Source of the DNA: Callipepla californica brunnescens
Lineage: Eukaryota > Chordata > Aves > Galliformes > Odontophoridae
Direction: 5' to 3'
NCBI GenBank assembly: GCA_023055505.1
Contig: JALIRH010000023.1
Location: 11,652,271 to 11,716,270 of the forward strand
Length of the DNA stretch: 64,000 nt
Positions 48,412 to 58,200 of the stretch are shown one piece after another. The position numbers and the translations under genes are program-made. Below the pieces are notes generated by a model. It was given only the letters and a program-made list of their open reading frames with translations, was not told where the DNA came from and ran no database searches. Every line of letters begins with the position of its first letter. Position 1 is the first letter of the stretch.

Positions 48412-50169
48412 ATGTCTTTTCTGTTTCTGTTAAAACTGCCCTTACAGGGATTGTACTTCACCGCTTTTTCCCTCTTAATGCTCAAAACGTACTGGAACTT
48501 GGTTAAGTTTGCCATTCTGTTCCATTGGTTCTGGTCCCTATATGATAAATTAAAAGCAATGATAGAGGCACCTACCAGATACCAGGGCACCCCAGCTAAT
48601 GGAACAAACGATAGCATGTTAACGAACCATGTGATGTTTGAATGGGTATCCAGGTTCCCCTCTCAGTTTTTTATGAATTTTCAAGATCACAGCTTAGGGA
48701 TGGTGTTAATAATTGGGATATTAGTCCTCCTGCATGTAGTAGCACTTTACATCATGTGCAGGAAGCTTCTCCCAGAAACAGAGAATGTTGAATGGCAGGG
48801 AGAGTGGAGAGTTTTAGGAAAGAAATTAGAAGCATGGGGACACCCGGTGTCATGGGATTTTTCTCCTGAACAATTGCAGGATCCTGAGGAGCTAGGCCTG
48901 TATCTGAGTAAAGGGTGTTGCGGCTCAGAAAGATCTGAGGTGGAACAGCTTATTTGGGGCTTGGCTTATGCTTACCGAGGTTTATATACTATTATGAAAA
49001 AAGAGAGTGTCCAAACTGAGGCCCAAACCAAAGAGGAAAACCTCCCGGTCACACTTGACCAGCCAAAGGAAGCACCAGTATCAAAGTCAGTTGCCCCTGT
49101 GGAAGGCAAGAAATGGAAACGTGTGTCCTCGCGCCTAGAACGCAAAGAAGAGGTGCCGAAAGAAGAGGAAGATATAGGTGAGGGGGTGGCCACAACCCCA
49201 CCACCATCGAGAAAGGCAACAAAGAAAAGTGAGAGACATGTAGAAGAAAGTGATGATGAAGGTGAAGAGAAAGTTAAAGTTACGACGTTTCGTCGGCCCA
49301 TGAAAATGTCTGAGATCCAAGGCTCAAGAAAGGAGTTTGTTCGACGTCCGGATGAGAGTATTGTCACTTGGTTGCTTCGGTGTTGGGACAACGGGGCCAA
49401 CAGTGTGTCCCTTGATAGTAACGAAGCTCGCCAACTGGGAAACATTGCCCGAGATCCGGCTGTCGACAGAGGAATCAGCAGGTATATGGATGGAATCGCC
49501 AGCCTCTGGCAACGAATGCTAGTAGCTGTGAGGGAAAGATATCCCTACAAGAGTGACCTGGCACCTAAAGTGAAAAGATGGAAAACTATTGAGGAAGGCA
49601 TCCAGTATTTGAGAGAAACAGCTGTGGCGGAAATGCTGTATGATCCCACGTTTGATCCTGACGATCGGGACCATGATCCAGAGAAAGTAAGGAGTACACC
49701 TGAAATATGTCAGAAGCTTTCAAAGTCAGCACCAGAAAGGTACGCCGGTACACTAGTGACAACGTTCAACAGATACGAGGACCAAGACAGGAAACCCCCA
49801 GTTTTTGAACTAATTCTTACACTTCAAAACTTCGAACAAAAATTTCCACCGCCATACGCGTCCATTTCAGCCATATCAAAGTTAGAAGGACAAATGGTAG
49901 ATATATTGGGAAAATTATCCCAACTGATTGATAGGGTTGAATCGGTTGCAACTATCAGAAGCAAACGCCGTCCTGCTCGAGCAAATGACAACACTAACTT
50001 TACTAACTTCATGTCGCGCGCGGCTTTGTGGAGTTACTTACGTGCAAATGGAGAAGATATGAAGGAATGGCATCAAAAACCCACCCCTGCACTGCGAGCA
50101 CGGGTGAGAGAATTACAACACAGACCAACTACCAGCGAAGTTGTTCCTGTCACTACAGGTAATGAATAG
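48412..50169 (+). CDS. Gag-like protein with hydrophobic N-terminus, 585 aa
   Basis: The frame starts at the first ATG after the leader (context aaaaATGt) and ends at TAG 50167-50169. Residues 1-45 are strongly hydrophobic and aromatic (signal-anchor or two short membrane helices). A further membrane-type segment follows at about 96-117, with an NGT glycosylation-type site (about residue 62) between them. Residues ~195-300 are highly charged, with Lys/Glu runs and a Pro-rich stretch. Residues ~310-500 are helical and resemble a capsid region by position. There is no CCHC zinc knuckle; the few cysteines are scattered. The role is inferred from its position 5' of pol: structural protein of the particle. 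Membrane topology is unusual for Gag. It could also be a co-opted, host-expressed protein like the ENS-1 group; I cannot verify homology. Confidence 0.85.
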   Translation: MSFLFLLKLPLQGLYFTAFSLLMLKTYWNLVKFAILFHWFWSLYDKLKAMIEAPTRYQGTPANGTNDSMLTNHVMFEWVSRFPSQFFMNFQDHSLGMVLIIGILVLLHVVALYIMCRKLLPETENVEWQGEWRVLGKKLEAWGHPVSWDFSPEQLQDPEELGLYLSKGCCGSERSEVEQLIWGLAYAYRGLYTIMKKESVQTEAQTKEENLPVTLDQPKEAPVSKSVAPVEGKKWKRVSSRLERKEEVPKEEEDIGEGVATTPPPSRKATKKSERHVEESDDEGEEKVKVTTFRRPMKMSEIQGSRKEFVRRPDESIVTWLLRCWDNGANSVSLDSNEARQLGNIARDPAVDRGISRYMDGIASLWQRMLVAVRERYPYKSDLAPKVKRWKTIEEGIQYLRETAVAEMLYDPTFDPDDRDHDPEKVRSTPEICQKLSKSAPERYAGTLVTTFNRYEDQDRKPPVFELILTLQNFEQKFPPPYASISAISKLEGQMVDILGKLSQLIDRVESVATIRSKRRPARANDNTNFTNFMSRAALWSYLRANGEDMKEWHQKPTPALRARVRELQHRPTTSEVVPVTTGNE

Positions 50170-50203
50170 AGGGGCCCTGCCCTCAGCCAGAGGAGGGAGA
50201 GGG
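50167..50203 (+). promoter_or_regulatory. Gag-pol junction: in-frame TAG with possible readthrough stem
   Basis: Gag ends in TAG, and the following codons stay open in the same frame to the end of pol, so no frameshift is required. Ten bases after the TAG, CCCTC (50180-50184) can pair with GAGGG (50193-50197). A competing stem pairs GAGGG (50169-50173) with CCCTC (50180-50184). Further purine-rich AGGG downstream could contact the loops to form a pseudoknot. Gammaretroviruses use TAG readthrough with a downstream pseudoknot at this junction; that the same happens here is inference. Confidence 0.55.
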
Positions 50204-53200
50204 ATAATAGAGTGTATTGGACTGTGTGGATTCGGTGGCCTGGCACATCAAACCCACAGAAATATGAGGCACTGGTGGATACTGGTGCACAATGTACTCT
50301 AATGCCTTCAAGTTATAAAGGGGCAGAATTGATTCATATCTCTGGAGTGACTGGGGGCTTTCAGGAATTGTCTGTGCTGGAGGCAGAAATAAGCCTCACG
50401 GGTAAAGACTGGCAGAAGCATCCTATAGTGACCGGACAGGGGGCCCCATGCATACTTGGTATAGACTATCTCAGAAGGGGGCACTTTAAGGACCCCAAGG
50501 GGTATCGATGGGCTTTTGGAATAGCTACTGTGGACACAGATAGCATTAAGCAACTATCTGTTTTACCTGGCCTGTCAGAAGATCCATCTGTTGTGGGGTT
50601 GCTACAAGTGGAGGAGCAACAAGTACCAATTGCTACGAAAACCGTGCACAGACGGCAGTACCGCACCAACAGGGATTCCTTGCTCCCTATTCATAATCTG
50701 ATTCGTCAGCTAGAGAGCCAGGGAGTGATCAGCAAAACTCACTCCCCGTTTAACAGCCCCATATGGCCGGTGCGTAAAGCCAATGGAGAATGGAGGTTGA
50801 CGGTAGATTACCGTGGCCTGAATGAAGTCACACCTCCACTGAGTGCTGCTGTGCCAGACATGCTTCAACTCCAGTATGAACTGGAGTCAAAAGCAGCCAA
50901 GTGGTATGCCACGATTGACATTGCTAACGCCTTCTTTTCAATTCCCTTGGCCACAGAATGCAGGCTACAGTTTGCCTTCACCTGGAGAGGCGTTCAGTAC
51001 ACCTGGAACCGTTTGCCCCAGGGGTGGAAGCACAGCCCAACCATTTGCCATGGGTTGATCCAAACTGCATTGGAACAGGGCGGCGCTCCTGAGCATCTGC
51101 AGTACATCGATGATATTGTTGTATGGGGCAATACAGCAGAGGAAGTTTTTAAGAAAGGAGAGACAATAATACAGATCCTCCTGCGAGCTGGCTTCGCTAT
51201 TAAGCGAAGCAAAGTAAAAGGGCCTGCACAAGAAATTCAGTTCCTAGGCATAAAGTGGCAAGATGGACGTCGTCACATCCCAACAGATGTGATTGACAAA
51301 ATTACTGCCATGTCTCCACCCACCAATAAGACAGAGACCCAAGCTTTTCTGGGTGTAGTGGGATTTTGGAGACTGCATGTTCCAAACTACAGCCTCATTG
51401 TGAGCCCCCTTTATCAGGTGACGCGGAAGAAGAATGATTTTGTATGGGGCCCTGAGCAGCAGCAGGCTTTTGAGCAAATTAAGCAGGAGATAGCCCGTGC
51501 CGTGGCCCTGGGGCCAGTGCGGACGGGACAGGATGTAAAGAACATCCTCTACACTGCTGCTGGAAAGGAAGGTCCCACTTGGAGTTTGTGGCAAAGAGCT
51601 TCTGGAGAGACCCGAGGCCGACCCCTTGGTTTCTGGAGTCGAGCATACAGGGGGTCTGAGGAGCGCTACACTCCAACTGAGAAGGAGATCTTAGCCGCGT
51701 ACGAGGGGGTTCGAGCTGCTTCCGAAGTAATCGGTACCGAAACGCAGCTCCTTCTGGCACCTCGACTGCCAGTACTGAACTGGATGTTTAAAGGAACAGT
51801 TCCCTCTACCCATCATGCTACTGATGCCACTTGGAGTAAGTGGATTGCGCTGATTACACAGCGAGCTCGGATGGGGAACCTCAACCGTCCAGGAATCCTG
51901 GAGGTGATCATGGACTGGCCTGAAGGTAAAAAGTTTGGAACAACACCAGCAAAGGAGGTGTCACGTGCCAAAGAAGCCCCACCATATAATGAACTAACAG
52001 AAGATGAAAAGAGATACGCCCTGTTCACAGATGGATCGTGTCGCTTTGTGGGAAAGCACCGCAAATGGAAATCTGCTGTGTGGAGTCCCATGCAACAAGT
52101 TGCAGAGGCCACTGAAGGAGAAGGAGAATCAAGTCAATTTGCAGAGGTAAAGGCTGTCCAATTAGCCTTAAATATTGCTGAACGTGAGAGGTGGCCAATG
52201 CTTTATCTTTATACTGACTCATGGATGGTGGCAAATGCTTTGTGGGGGTGGTTACAGCAGTGGGAACAAAATGGTTGGCAACGGAAGGGTAAACCTATTT
52301 GGGCCGCTGAACTGTGGAAGGATATTGCTGCCCGAATAAAGAACATGGTTGTAAAGGTGCGCCATGTAGATGCTCATGTTCCTAAGAGCCGGGCAACTGA
52401 AGAACAGCAAAACAACCACCAGGTAGATCGAGCTGCCAAAGTTAAGGTGACTCAAGTAGACTTGGACTGGCAACATAAGAGTGAATTATTTCTAGCTCGG
52501 TGGGCCCATGAGACCTCGGGCCATCAAGGAAGGGACGCGACCTATAAGTGGGCTAGAGACCGAGGGGTGGACTTAACTATGGATGCCATCGCACAGGTGA
52601 TCCATGACTGTGATACATGCGCCGCAATTAAACAAGCCAAGAGGATGAAACCTCTTTGGGAGGAAGGGCGATGGCAAAAATATAAATATGGGGAGGCGTG
52701 GCAGGTTGATTATATCACCTTGCCACGGTCTCGCAGTGGTAAGCGTTATGTGCTCACCATGGTGGAGGCGACCACTGGGTGGCTTGAAACATACGCAGTA
52801 CCCCATGCTACCACCCGAAACACCATTCTAGGTCTGGAGAAACAAGTCCTGTGGCGACATGGTACTCCAGAAAGAATTGAGTCTGATAATGGAAGTCATT
52901 TTAAAAATTCTCTTGTAGATACTTGGGCCAAAGATCATGGCATTGAGTGGATTTATCATATCCCCTATCACGCACCAGCTTCTGGTAAAATTGAAAGGTA
53001 CAATGGATTGTTAAAAACAATGTTGAAAGCAATGGGTGGTGGAACATTTAAGCACTGGGAAAAAAATTTGTCAGAAGCCACCTGGTTGGTCAACACCCGA
53101 GGATCCATCAATCGCAATGGTCCTGCCCAATCCAGCTCTCTGCCTACTGTAGAGGGAGATAAGGTCCCTGTAGTACATGTAAAGAACATGTTGGGCAAAG

Positions 53201-53355
53201 CAGTTTGGATACTTCCAGCTTCTGGAAAGGGCAAACCTCTCCGTGGAACTGTCTTTGCTCAGGGACCTGGGTCTACCTGGTGGGTGATGCAAAAGAATGG
53301 GGATGTTCAATGTATACCACAAGGGAATTTGATGTCTGGAGACCGCCCTCAGTAA
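50170..53355 (+). CDS. pol: Retroviral Pol polyprotein (protease, RT, RNase H, integrase)
   Basis: The frame is open from the codon after the gag TAG to TAA 53353-53355 (1,061 codons plus stop), with no internal stop. Numbering from GTG 50212, the order is as follows. Aspartic protease: DTG at residues 23-25. Reverse transcriptase: VDYRGLNE block, LPQG, and YIDD at 298-301. RNase H: TDGS Asp607, TDS Asp669, and a DAHVPKS block. Integrase: zinc-binding His766, His771, Cys800, Cys803; catalytic Asp833, Asp892, Glu928, giving DD35E spacing. All catalytic residues are intact. No dUTPase domain follows the integrase. Translation as a readthrough product of gag is the simplest explanation because no suitable early ATG exists. 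Antisense frames across this region are shadows. Confidence 0.96.
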   Translation, partial: RGPALSQRRERDNRVYWTVWIRWPGTSNPQKYEALVDTGAQCTLMPSSYKGAELIHISGVTGGFQELSVLEAEISLTGKDWQKHPIVTGQGAPCILGIDYLRRGHFKDPKGYRWAFGIATVDTDSIKQLSVLPGLSEDPSVVGLLQVEEQQVPIATKTVHRRQYRTNRDSLLPIHNLIRQLESQGVISKTHSPFNSPIWPVRKANGEWRLTVDYRGLNEVTPPLSAAVPDMLQLQYELESKAAKWYATIDIANAFFSIPLATECRLQFAFTWRGVQYTWNRLPQGWKHSPTICHGLIQTALEQGGAPEHLQYIDDIVVWGNTAEEVFKKGETIIQILLRAGFAIKRSKVKGPAQEIQFLGIKWQDGRRHIPTDVIDKITAMSPPTNKTETQAFLGVVGFWRLHVPNYSLIVSPLYQVTRKKNDFVWGPEQQQAFEQIKQEIARAVALGPVRTGQDVKNILYTAAGKEGPTWSLWQRASGETRGRPLGFWSRAYRGSEERYTPTEKEILAAYEGVRAASEVIGTETQLLLAPRLPVLNWMFKGTVPSTHHATDATWSKWIALITQRARMGNLNRPGILEVIMDWPEGKKFGTTPAKEVSRAKEAPPYNELTEDEKRYALFTDGSCRFVGKHRKWKSAVWSPMQQVAEATEGEGESSQFAEVKAVQLALNIAERERWPMLYLYTDSWMVANALWGWLQQWEQNGWQRKGKPIWAAELWKDIAARIKNMVVKVRHVDAHVPKSRATEEQQNNHQVDRAAKVKVTQVDLDWQHKSELFLARWAHETSGHQGRDATYKWARDRGVDLTMDAIAQVIHDCDTCAAIKQAKRMKPLWEEGRWQKYKYGEAWQVDYITLPRSRSGKRYVLTMVEATTGWLETYAVPHATTRNTILGLEKQVLWRHGTPERIESDNGSHFKNSLVDTWAKDHGIEWIYHIPYHAPASGKIERYNGLLKTMLKAMGGGTFKHWEKNLSEATWLVNTRGSINRNGPAQSSSLPTVEGDKVPVVHVKNMLGKAVWILPASGKGKPLRGTVFAQGPGSTWWVMQKNGDVQCIPQGNLMSGDRPQ

Positions 53356-53451
53356 TTCTATGTATATACTTGTATATATATTGTGTGCGTGTATCTAATG
53401 CACGTTAATCATTGTTCTTCTGTATGTATCAAGCATGATACAGTGATGTGG
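53356..53451 (+). other. Short spacer after pol, no env
   Basis: It contains only an AT-rich stretch (tgtatatacttgtatatata) and no reading frame. There is no env gene or remnant, so the element is env-less rather than env-decayed. Confidence 0.85.
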
Positions 53452-53465
53452 AATAAGGGGTGGAA
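53452..53465 (+). other. Polypurine tract
   Basis: aataaggggtggaa lies directly before the 3' LTR. It is purine-rich except for two T residues and is the expected priming site for plus-strand DNA synthesis. Confidence 0.8.
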
Positions 53466-53733
53466 TGTCGTGGTTTTATGATTTTTTGGTACTGGTATTC
53501 CACATCATGGCATCATGTAGTGCATTGGGAGTCAGGGAGAACTGCATTCCCCAGAGGACTTTGCAATGCTTTGTTTTTTTTTCACGTGTTTTCCCCTCAG
53601 AGGGAACAGATAAAAACCCTCTGCGGTCACGGGACGCTCTCTCTCTTTCCTCTAGGATCACTTAGGAGTGGGTGCTCGCTGCCGTCCGCCTTCAGCGTTA
53701 GCGTAAGGCCTTCGGTTTATCGGGCACTCACTC

Positions 53734-53775
<42 letters not shown>

Positions 53776-54017
53776 GTTTTGTTAGATTAATTAGGCTTAA
53801 TTCCAAATTGTATTGCATTATATTGTGTTATTTACTTCCTGATGTCTTATTTAGTAAATTAGCTTTTCCCCCTCAGATCGTTGCCGCTGTTTTGTTTTGG
53901 GGCTTATTTCTTTTTTTTTTTTCCTTTTCCCCGTTCCCCTGCCCGGGGTGTGGGCCTGTGGGTCTCCTTCCTCGGTTGTTGCGGGGCCGGGCCGAACCGG
54001 CCCACAAACCCCTGACA
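53466..54017 (+). repeat. 3' LTR of the provirus
   Basis: A 552-bp copy of the 5' LTR. I count an A/G difference in the actRcattcc block, a G/C difference in ttttccSctcagag, and a T/C difference inside the CT array; the T-run is 9 instead of 12. It is followed by the direct repeat gaaac (54018-54022). Confidence 0.96.
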
Positions 54018-54290
54018 GAAACATAGCCATGATCTGTTGATTTGCACATTGAAGACACACACTTAAACCATTTAAATGAGCAGTCAAATCAATCAAAAAT
54101 CGCATCACAAGTTACTTATACTTTCTGTGAGCTCTTTCAGATGTTGAAAATTACAATTTGTCAGCACCACGCAAGTATTCTGTGTATTTCTTCTGCAGTG
54201 AATACGTTAACTTATTATTTTATTACTATATAAGGCCAAGTCTTATGTGTCAACTCATGAAAAATATCGCAAAAAGAACCCCACTTGATA
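54018..54290 (-). mobile_element. hAT transposase fossil, copy 2, 5' portion
   Basis: It continues the minus-strand hAT frame interrupted by the LTR elements. It reads FLIDLTAHLNGLSVCLQ, then NQQIMAMF, the typical block that precedes the C-terminal region of ZBED/GTF2IRD2-like hAT transposases. The parts above the provirus (54018-54290) and below it (47488-47628, 46485-46926) together follow the order expected for one transposase. It has no counterpart in copy 1 beyond 20765. Confidence 0.6.
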
Positions 54291-54329
54291 ATGTTAAAAG
54301 TGTATGATCGTGGGGGGAGGAGGGCACAT

Positions 54330-54790
54330 TATTATCTGTCCAGGGCTATGGGCCTGGGGGCCTATGGGCCATGGGCTGGACACACCTGGTCACTGATAAA
54401 GACGTTAGAGAGTACTGGTACCAAGATGGACCTCTGGGGATACCACTTATCACTGACCTCCACCAGGACAGAGAGCCGTTGACCACAACTCTCCATCCAT
54501 GACTATCCATCCAATTCTTTACCCACTGAATAGCCTACTCTTCAAATCCATCTCTCTCCCTCTTAAGAGACAAGGATGTGGTGTGGGACCATGTCAAAGG
54601 CCTTTCAGAAGTCAGTCTTGACTACAGCAGTACTCTTCCTTTGCCCGCTGATGTTATCTCTTGATCGCAGGCAGCCACATCAGATTGCTCAGGCACAATC
54701 TGCTCTCACAGAAGCCATGCTGGCTGTCTTGGATCACCTCCTCATCTTGCATGTGCATTAACATATCTGCCGACATCTCCTAAATTCATA
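54330..54790 (-). mobile_element. CR1 LINE fragment, old, minus strand
   Basis: It reads ggtaccaagatggacctctg, then gataccacttatcactgacc, and gtgtgggaccatgtcaaagg. These are the reverse complement of CR1 RT-region blocks (compare 25131-25300 in the younger copy). It is diverged and truncated at both ends, with no CR1 terminus present. Confidence 0.8.
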
Positions 54791-56094
54791 TGAAATGCCA
54801 CAGTTCTTGTTAAAAGAAGCTTACCAACAAAAAGAGATTAGGAACAATTAGTAAGGATATCAGTTAACAATGAAATTTGACTCCAGGGTAAATACACTGC
54901 CACAGAAAACAGTTCTTAGGAGATGTAAAGTTTATTTAAAAACTGGCAACATTTAACAAAAACCATTTTACACTATTTTCCATTTTCTACAGAAATACAA
55001 TAACTTACAGCTGTGCTTAGTATACTTATCACTAATACATATAAAAACAAGTCTGCAGATAAATAAGTGGAAAAAAAAATCACCAACCACCACCACTAAA
55101 ATTGTACCTGTAAATTTTGGAAGACATCTGCGTAGAATGGGTAGGACTCTAGGGGTATTCTTATTTTTTATTTTTTTAACATATTTTGTACTACTATAAT
55201 GTGTAAAAATATAATCAACATGCAATACAAAATATTTGAGATAAGCAAGGTAGAACTCAGTGTGCACAAATGGAAAGCACTGTTAGGATGCCCTCCTATG
55301 TTTTTAACTAGACATCAGAGAACTGAACATTTTATATGGCAAGGTTTGAACGTCCCTTTACAGCCAAGTTAAGTTTACAGCTGGGTTCCACTACAGGATT
55401 CAAGAGTGGAGGAAACAAAAACAACAAACAATTCTAGAACATCTCAAATCAACATTAAGTAGATGCATTTTAAAAAGTAAATTAGGTGTTATCTACTTAA
55501 TAAACTTGTGAGATGACAGAGTGACAAATGTGCAGTTTACTGTTGCACCATGAATGTATACAGCACGCTTTGAGAACAGTAAAACTTAAGCCATTCAATA
55601 CTTATAACTTTCTTCCTTCAGTGTTAGACCAGTTTTCACGCAGCACCTTAAAGCTTACCATTCCTCCCTAGGTATCTTGTGTGAAACTCCGTCACTGACC
55701 TACACACAAGTCCTTGTATGTAATACCTCCCAAACTCTCTGTTTTTCCAAACAAAGAAAAAACCAGAAAGCTTTCTTAGCTCTTGATACCTGCATAGTAC
55801 CCAAGTTTGGCTCCAGCTGCTCTTTAAAATGTGTCATGCTCCAGAACCTTAACAGTTTTTCAACCACAGTGTTAATAAATACACGTCATCCTATCAGCTT
55901 TTTTTCATGAAGCTGACCGTATGCCTGAGACACAGAAGTCACTTACAATCCATCACAGTATATACTTCAGAGCTGCCATACAGTTACTGATATCCTTCCT
56001 TAAGTAAGGGCTGATCCTTTGTCAAGAAAGTCAGCAGGAATTTAATCGCTCACTTCAACAGAACTTAAAACAACCACTTCTCCCTGGTAACCGA

Positions 56095-56330
56095 TGACAG
56101 GATGCATGGGAACAGCACGAAGAGGAGGCTCAGAATGGACATTCAGAAACATTTCTTCACTGTGAGGGTGGACAAACACTGGAACAGGCTTGCTAGAGTT
56201 CAAGAGGCATTCAGGCAAGTGCCTTCAACAACATGCTCTAACTTCTGGTTACTCTAAACATAATCAGGCAGTTGGACTACATGATCTCTGAAGATCCTTT
56301 CCAACTGAACTATTTCATTTTGTTCTAAAA
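56095..56330 (+). mobile_element. CR1 LINE 3' fragment
   Basis: It reads acattcagaaacatttcttc, then gagggtggacaaacactgga, and cagttggactacatgatctc, ending tttccaactgaactatttc. It is a 235-bp, 5'-truncated CR1 of a different subfamily from the 29.7/61.4-kb tails. Confidence 0.85.
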
Positions 56331-58164
56331 TCACACACTCAAAACAGTAACAAACTAAAATCCAGACCCTGCAAACTGTTTCTGTGGAAGGAGTCTAAAA
56401 TTTATTACTTGCTCATACTAACCCTATCTAATTAACCCTCCAAGTTTAGTAAATCAAAACACAAAAGCATTAAAAAGGATGAATGCCTTCAACAAAAAAT
56501 AATAATTTATTTTTATGAAAAGAATAACATGAAAATACCAAAAATAGCATACCAAGAGAACTATTTGATGATCAGATTCAAATACTGGTTGCTGGCCTGT
56601 GACCTACATGTCTTCCTAGTCTTCTCTGAGGCTAAAGTGATTCATCAAAATTGTGCCCATCTCTGCTCCTTCCTGAGAGACTCATGAAAGTTATCTGGCA
56701 AGTAAGACATCGACTGAATGAACACTGCCCATTTCTCCCAGCTTGCTGGACATGTCCAGCTCTTTCACTGTCTCAAAAATCACCTACAAGCAGTTGGAAA
56801 AAACACCACCACAAATCATTTGGTCCGTATATGCACACATTTGCCCAACAATTGTGAAAGGAAGGCAAACTGCCACAGAAGGGAAGCTGCTTTCAGTAAA
56901 CTCTGACAATGGCAATGATCTTTCTCGATTCAGAGACTTAGGACAGATCCTCCACTGAAGAGTTCTGTTCACAGATCACCAGTCTTACACAAAAATAGCC
57001 GTATGTGGAACATTTTGCATTCCCACCCAAGCATAACATGAACACAGTTCCTCCACTTACCCACCTGTGCATACGCATGCTCATTGTGGGAAAATAAATA
57101 TAGACAATTTATCTTTACTGATGACAAAAAACAAAACAACAAAACTATGCCAAAATAGGACCACTGAAACACGAACTTAGTGCTTCAAAGTCACTATCCT
57201 GTACAACACCAGTCAATTATCACATTATTCTCCAGTGTTTTACTGTTCTCTTATCCTTTCTGCTACAAAACTTTGTATTCATCTAATTTACCAACTTCGG
57301 AAATCTCCATACATTTTACAACGGTCACAACCGTGTATCTGAGAATATTCCATCGAAAAAGATATTGCAAAATATTGTTTTAAAACTGTTTTTTTCCTAA
57401 TATGAAAGCTATGAGAATTAAATATTTGTTCACATATTTTGATAAAATAAACATTTTGCCCTACATAGAATAGTATTTTGATGTACATAAGAGTGCTACA
57501 AAATTAGTGTTTAACAGCGTACTTACATACTATAGTGCTATCACTATCCTGAACCTTAATGCTACTTAAAACCATTTAAGACATCCATTATTTTTGTTGC
57601 ATGAAGTTAAGACGACATTCCCAATCACATTTTACAAGATGGCTACCCAGTTTTAAACGCAGACATTTCAAAAAAAGAAAAACTGGAACAAGAGGAAATG
57701 AGCATGTTAGACATAAACCTATTTTGTCTCATAAAACCAAGTTTTGGTACCTTGTGTAATTTATGTGACTCTTCTATATGTAAAAGCATATTCTATACTC
57801 TGTTGTTTATTGCTTTTAATGAAAAAATATATTCATTCTACACAGCTGTTCAGGGGATCTTACTGAAGTAGTGATGTGCCAGTTTCATAAGTAACACGCA
57901 GGGATACCTCATCCAAGAAAGCCTCTTTGTTTCACCGCCACTATGTTCTAGTCAGAAAATGTCCTGTGAACAGATAAAGGCACCGTCCTGTTTGCTGTGG
58001 GCTCACCCCCACCCCCACCTATGGTGGGATTAGCAGCAGGTTTGAGATGGTGCAGATAAAGATGCTTAACAAACTTCAGGCAGCAGTTGCGCTCTCCAGA
58101 ACAGTTACACCATGCAAAAAGCGTATGCTGTCAATAACTAAAAGCTTTGTTAATCCTAGTACGG

Positions 58165-58200
58165 ACTCCTAACAAAAGTTAATAAATAAATAAATAAAAA
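58165..58200. repeat. AAAT/TTTA short tandem repeat
   Basis: taataaataaataaataaaa, a short tetranucleotide array. On the minus strand it provides several overlapping AATAAA-like or TTTATT-like hexamers. Confidence 0.8.

Larger units (their letters stand above)
47629..54017 (+). mobile_element. Complete, young, env-less endogenous retrovirus
   Basis: A 6,389-bp provirus: 5' LTR, lysine-type primer binding site, gag-like frame, in-frame TAG, pol frame, polypurine tract, 3' LTR, and perfect 5-bp direct repeats. Both internal frames are uninterrupted apart from the single TAG. After the pol stop only 110 bp remain before the 3' LTR, so env is absent. The pol motifs and overall layout resemble the env-less avian elements grouped near class III/ERV-L. 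An assignment to the chicken Soprano/ENS-1 group, in which a host-expressed gag-like gene is known, is a guess I cannot test here. The near-identical LTRs indicate recent insertion and possible polymorphism in the population. Confidence 0.97.

Noticed and set aside
48972..53322. Many minus-strand frames of 60-157 codons under gag and pol
   Set aside because: Shadows of the two retroviral frames; no motif and no splice or promoter context.
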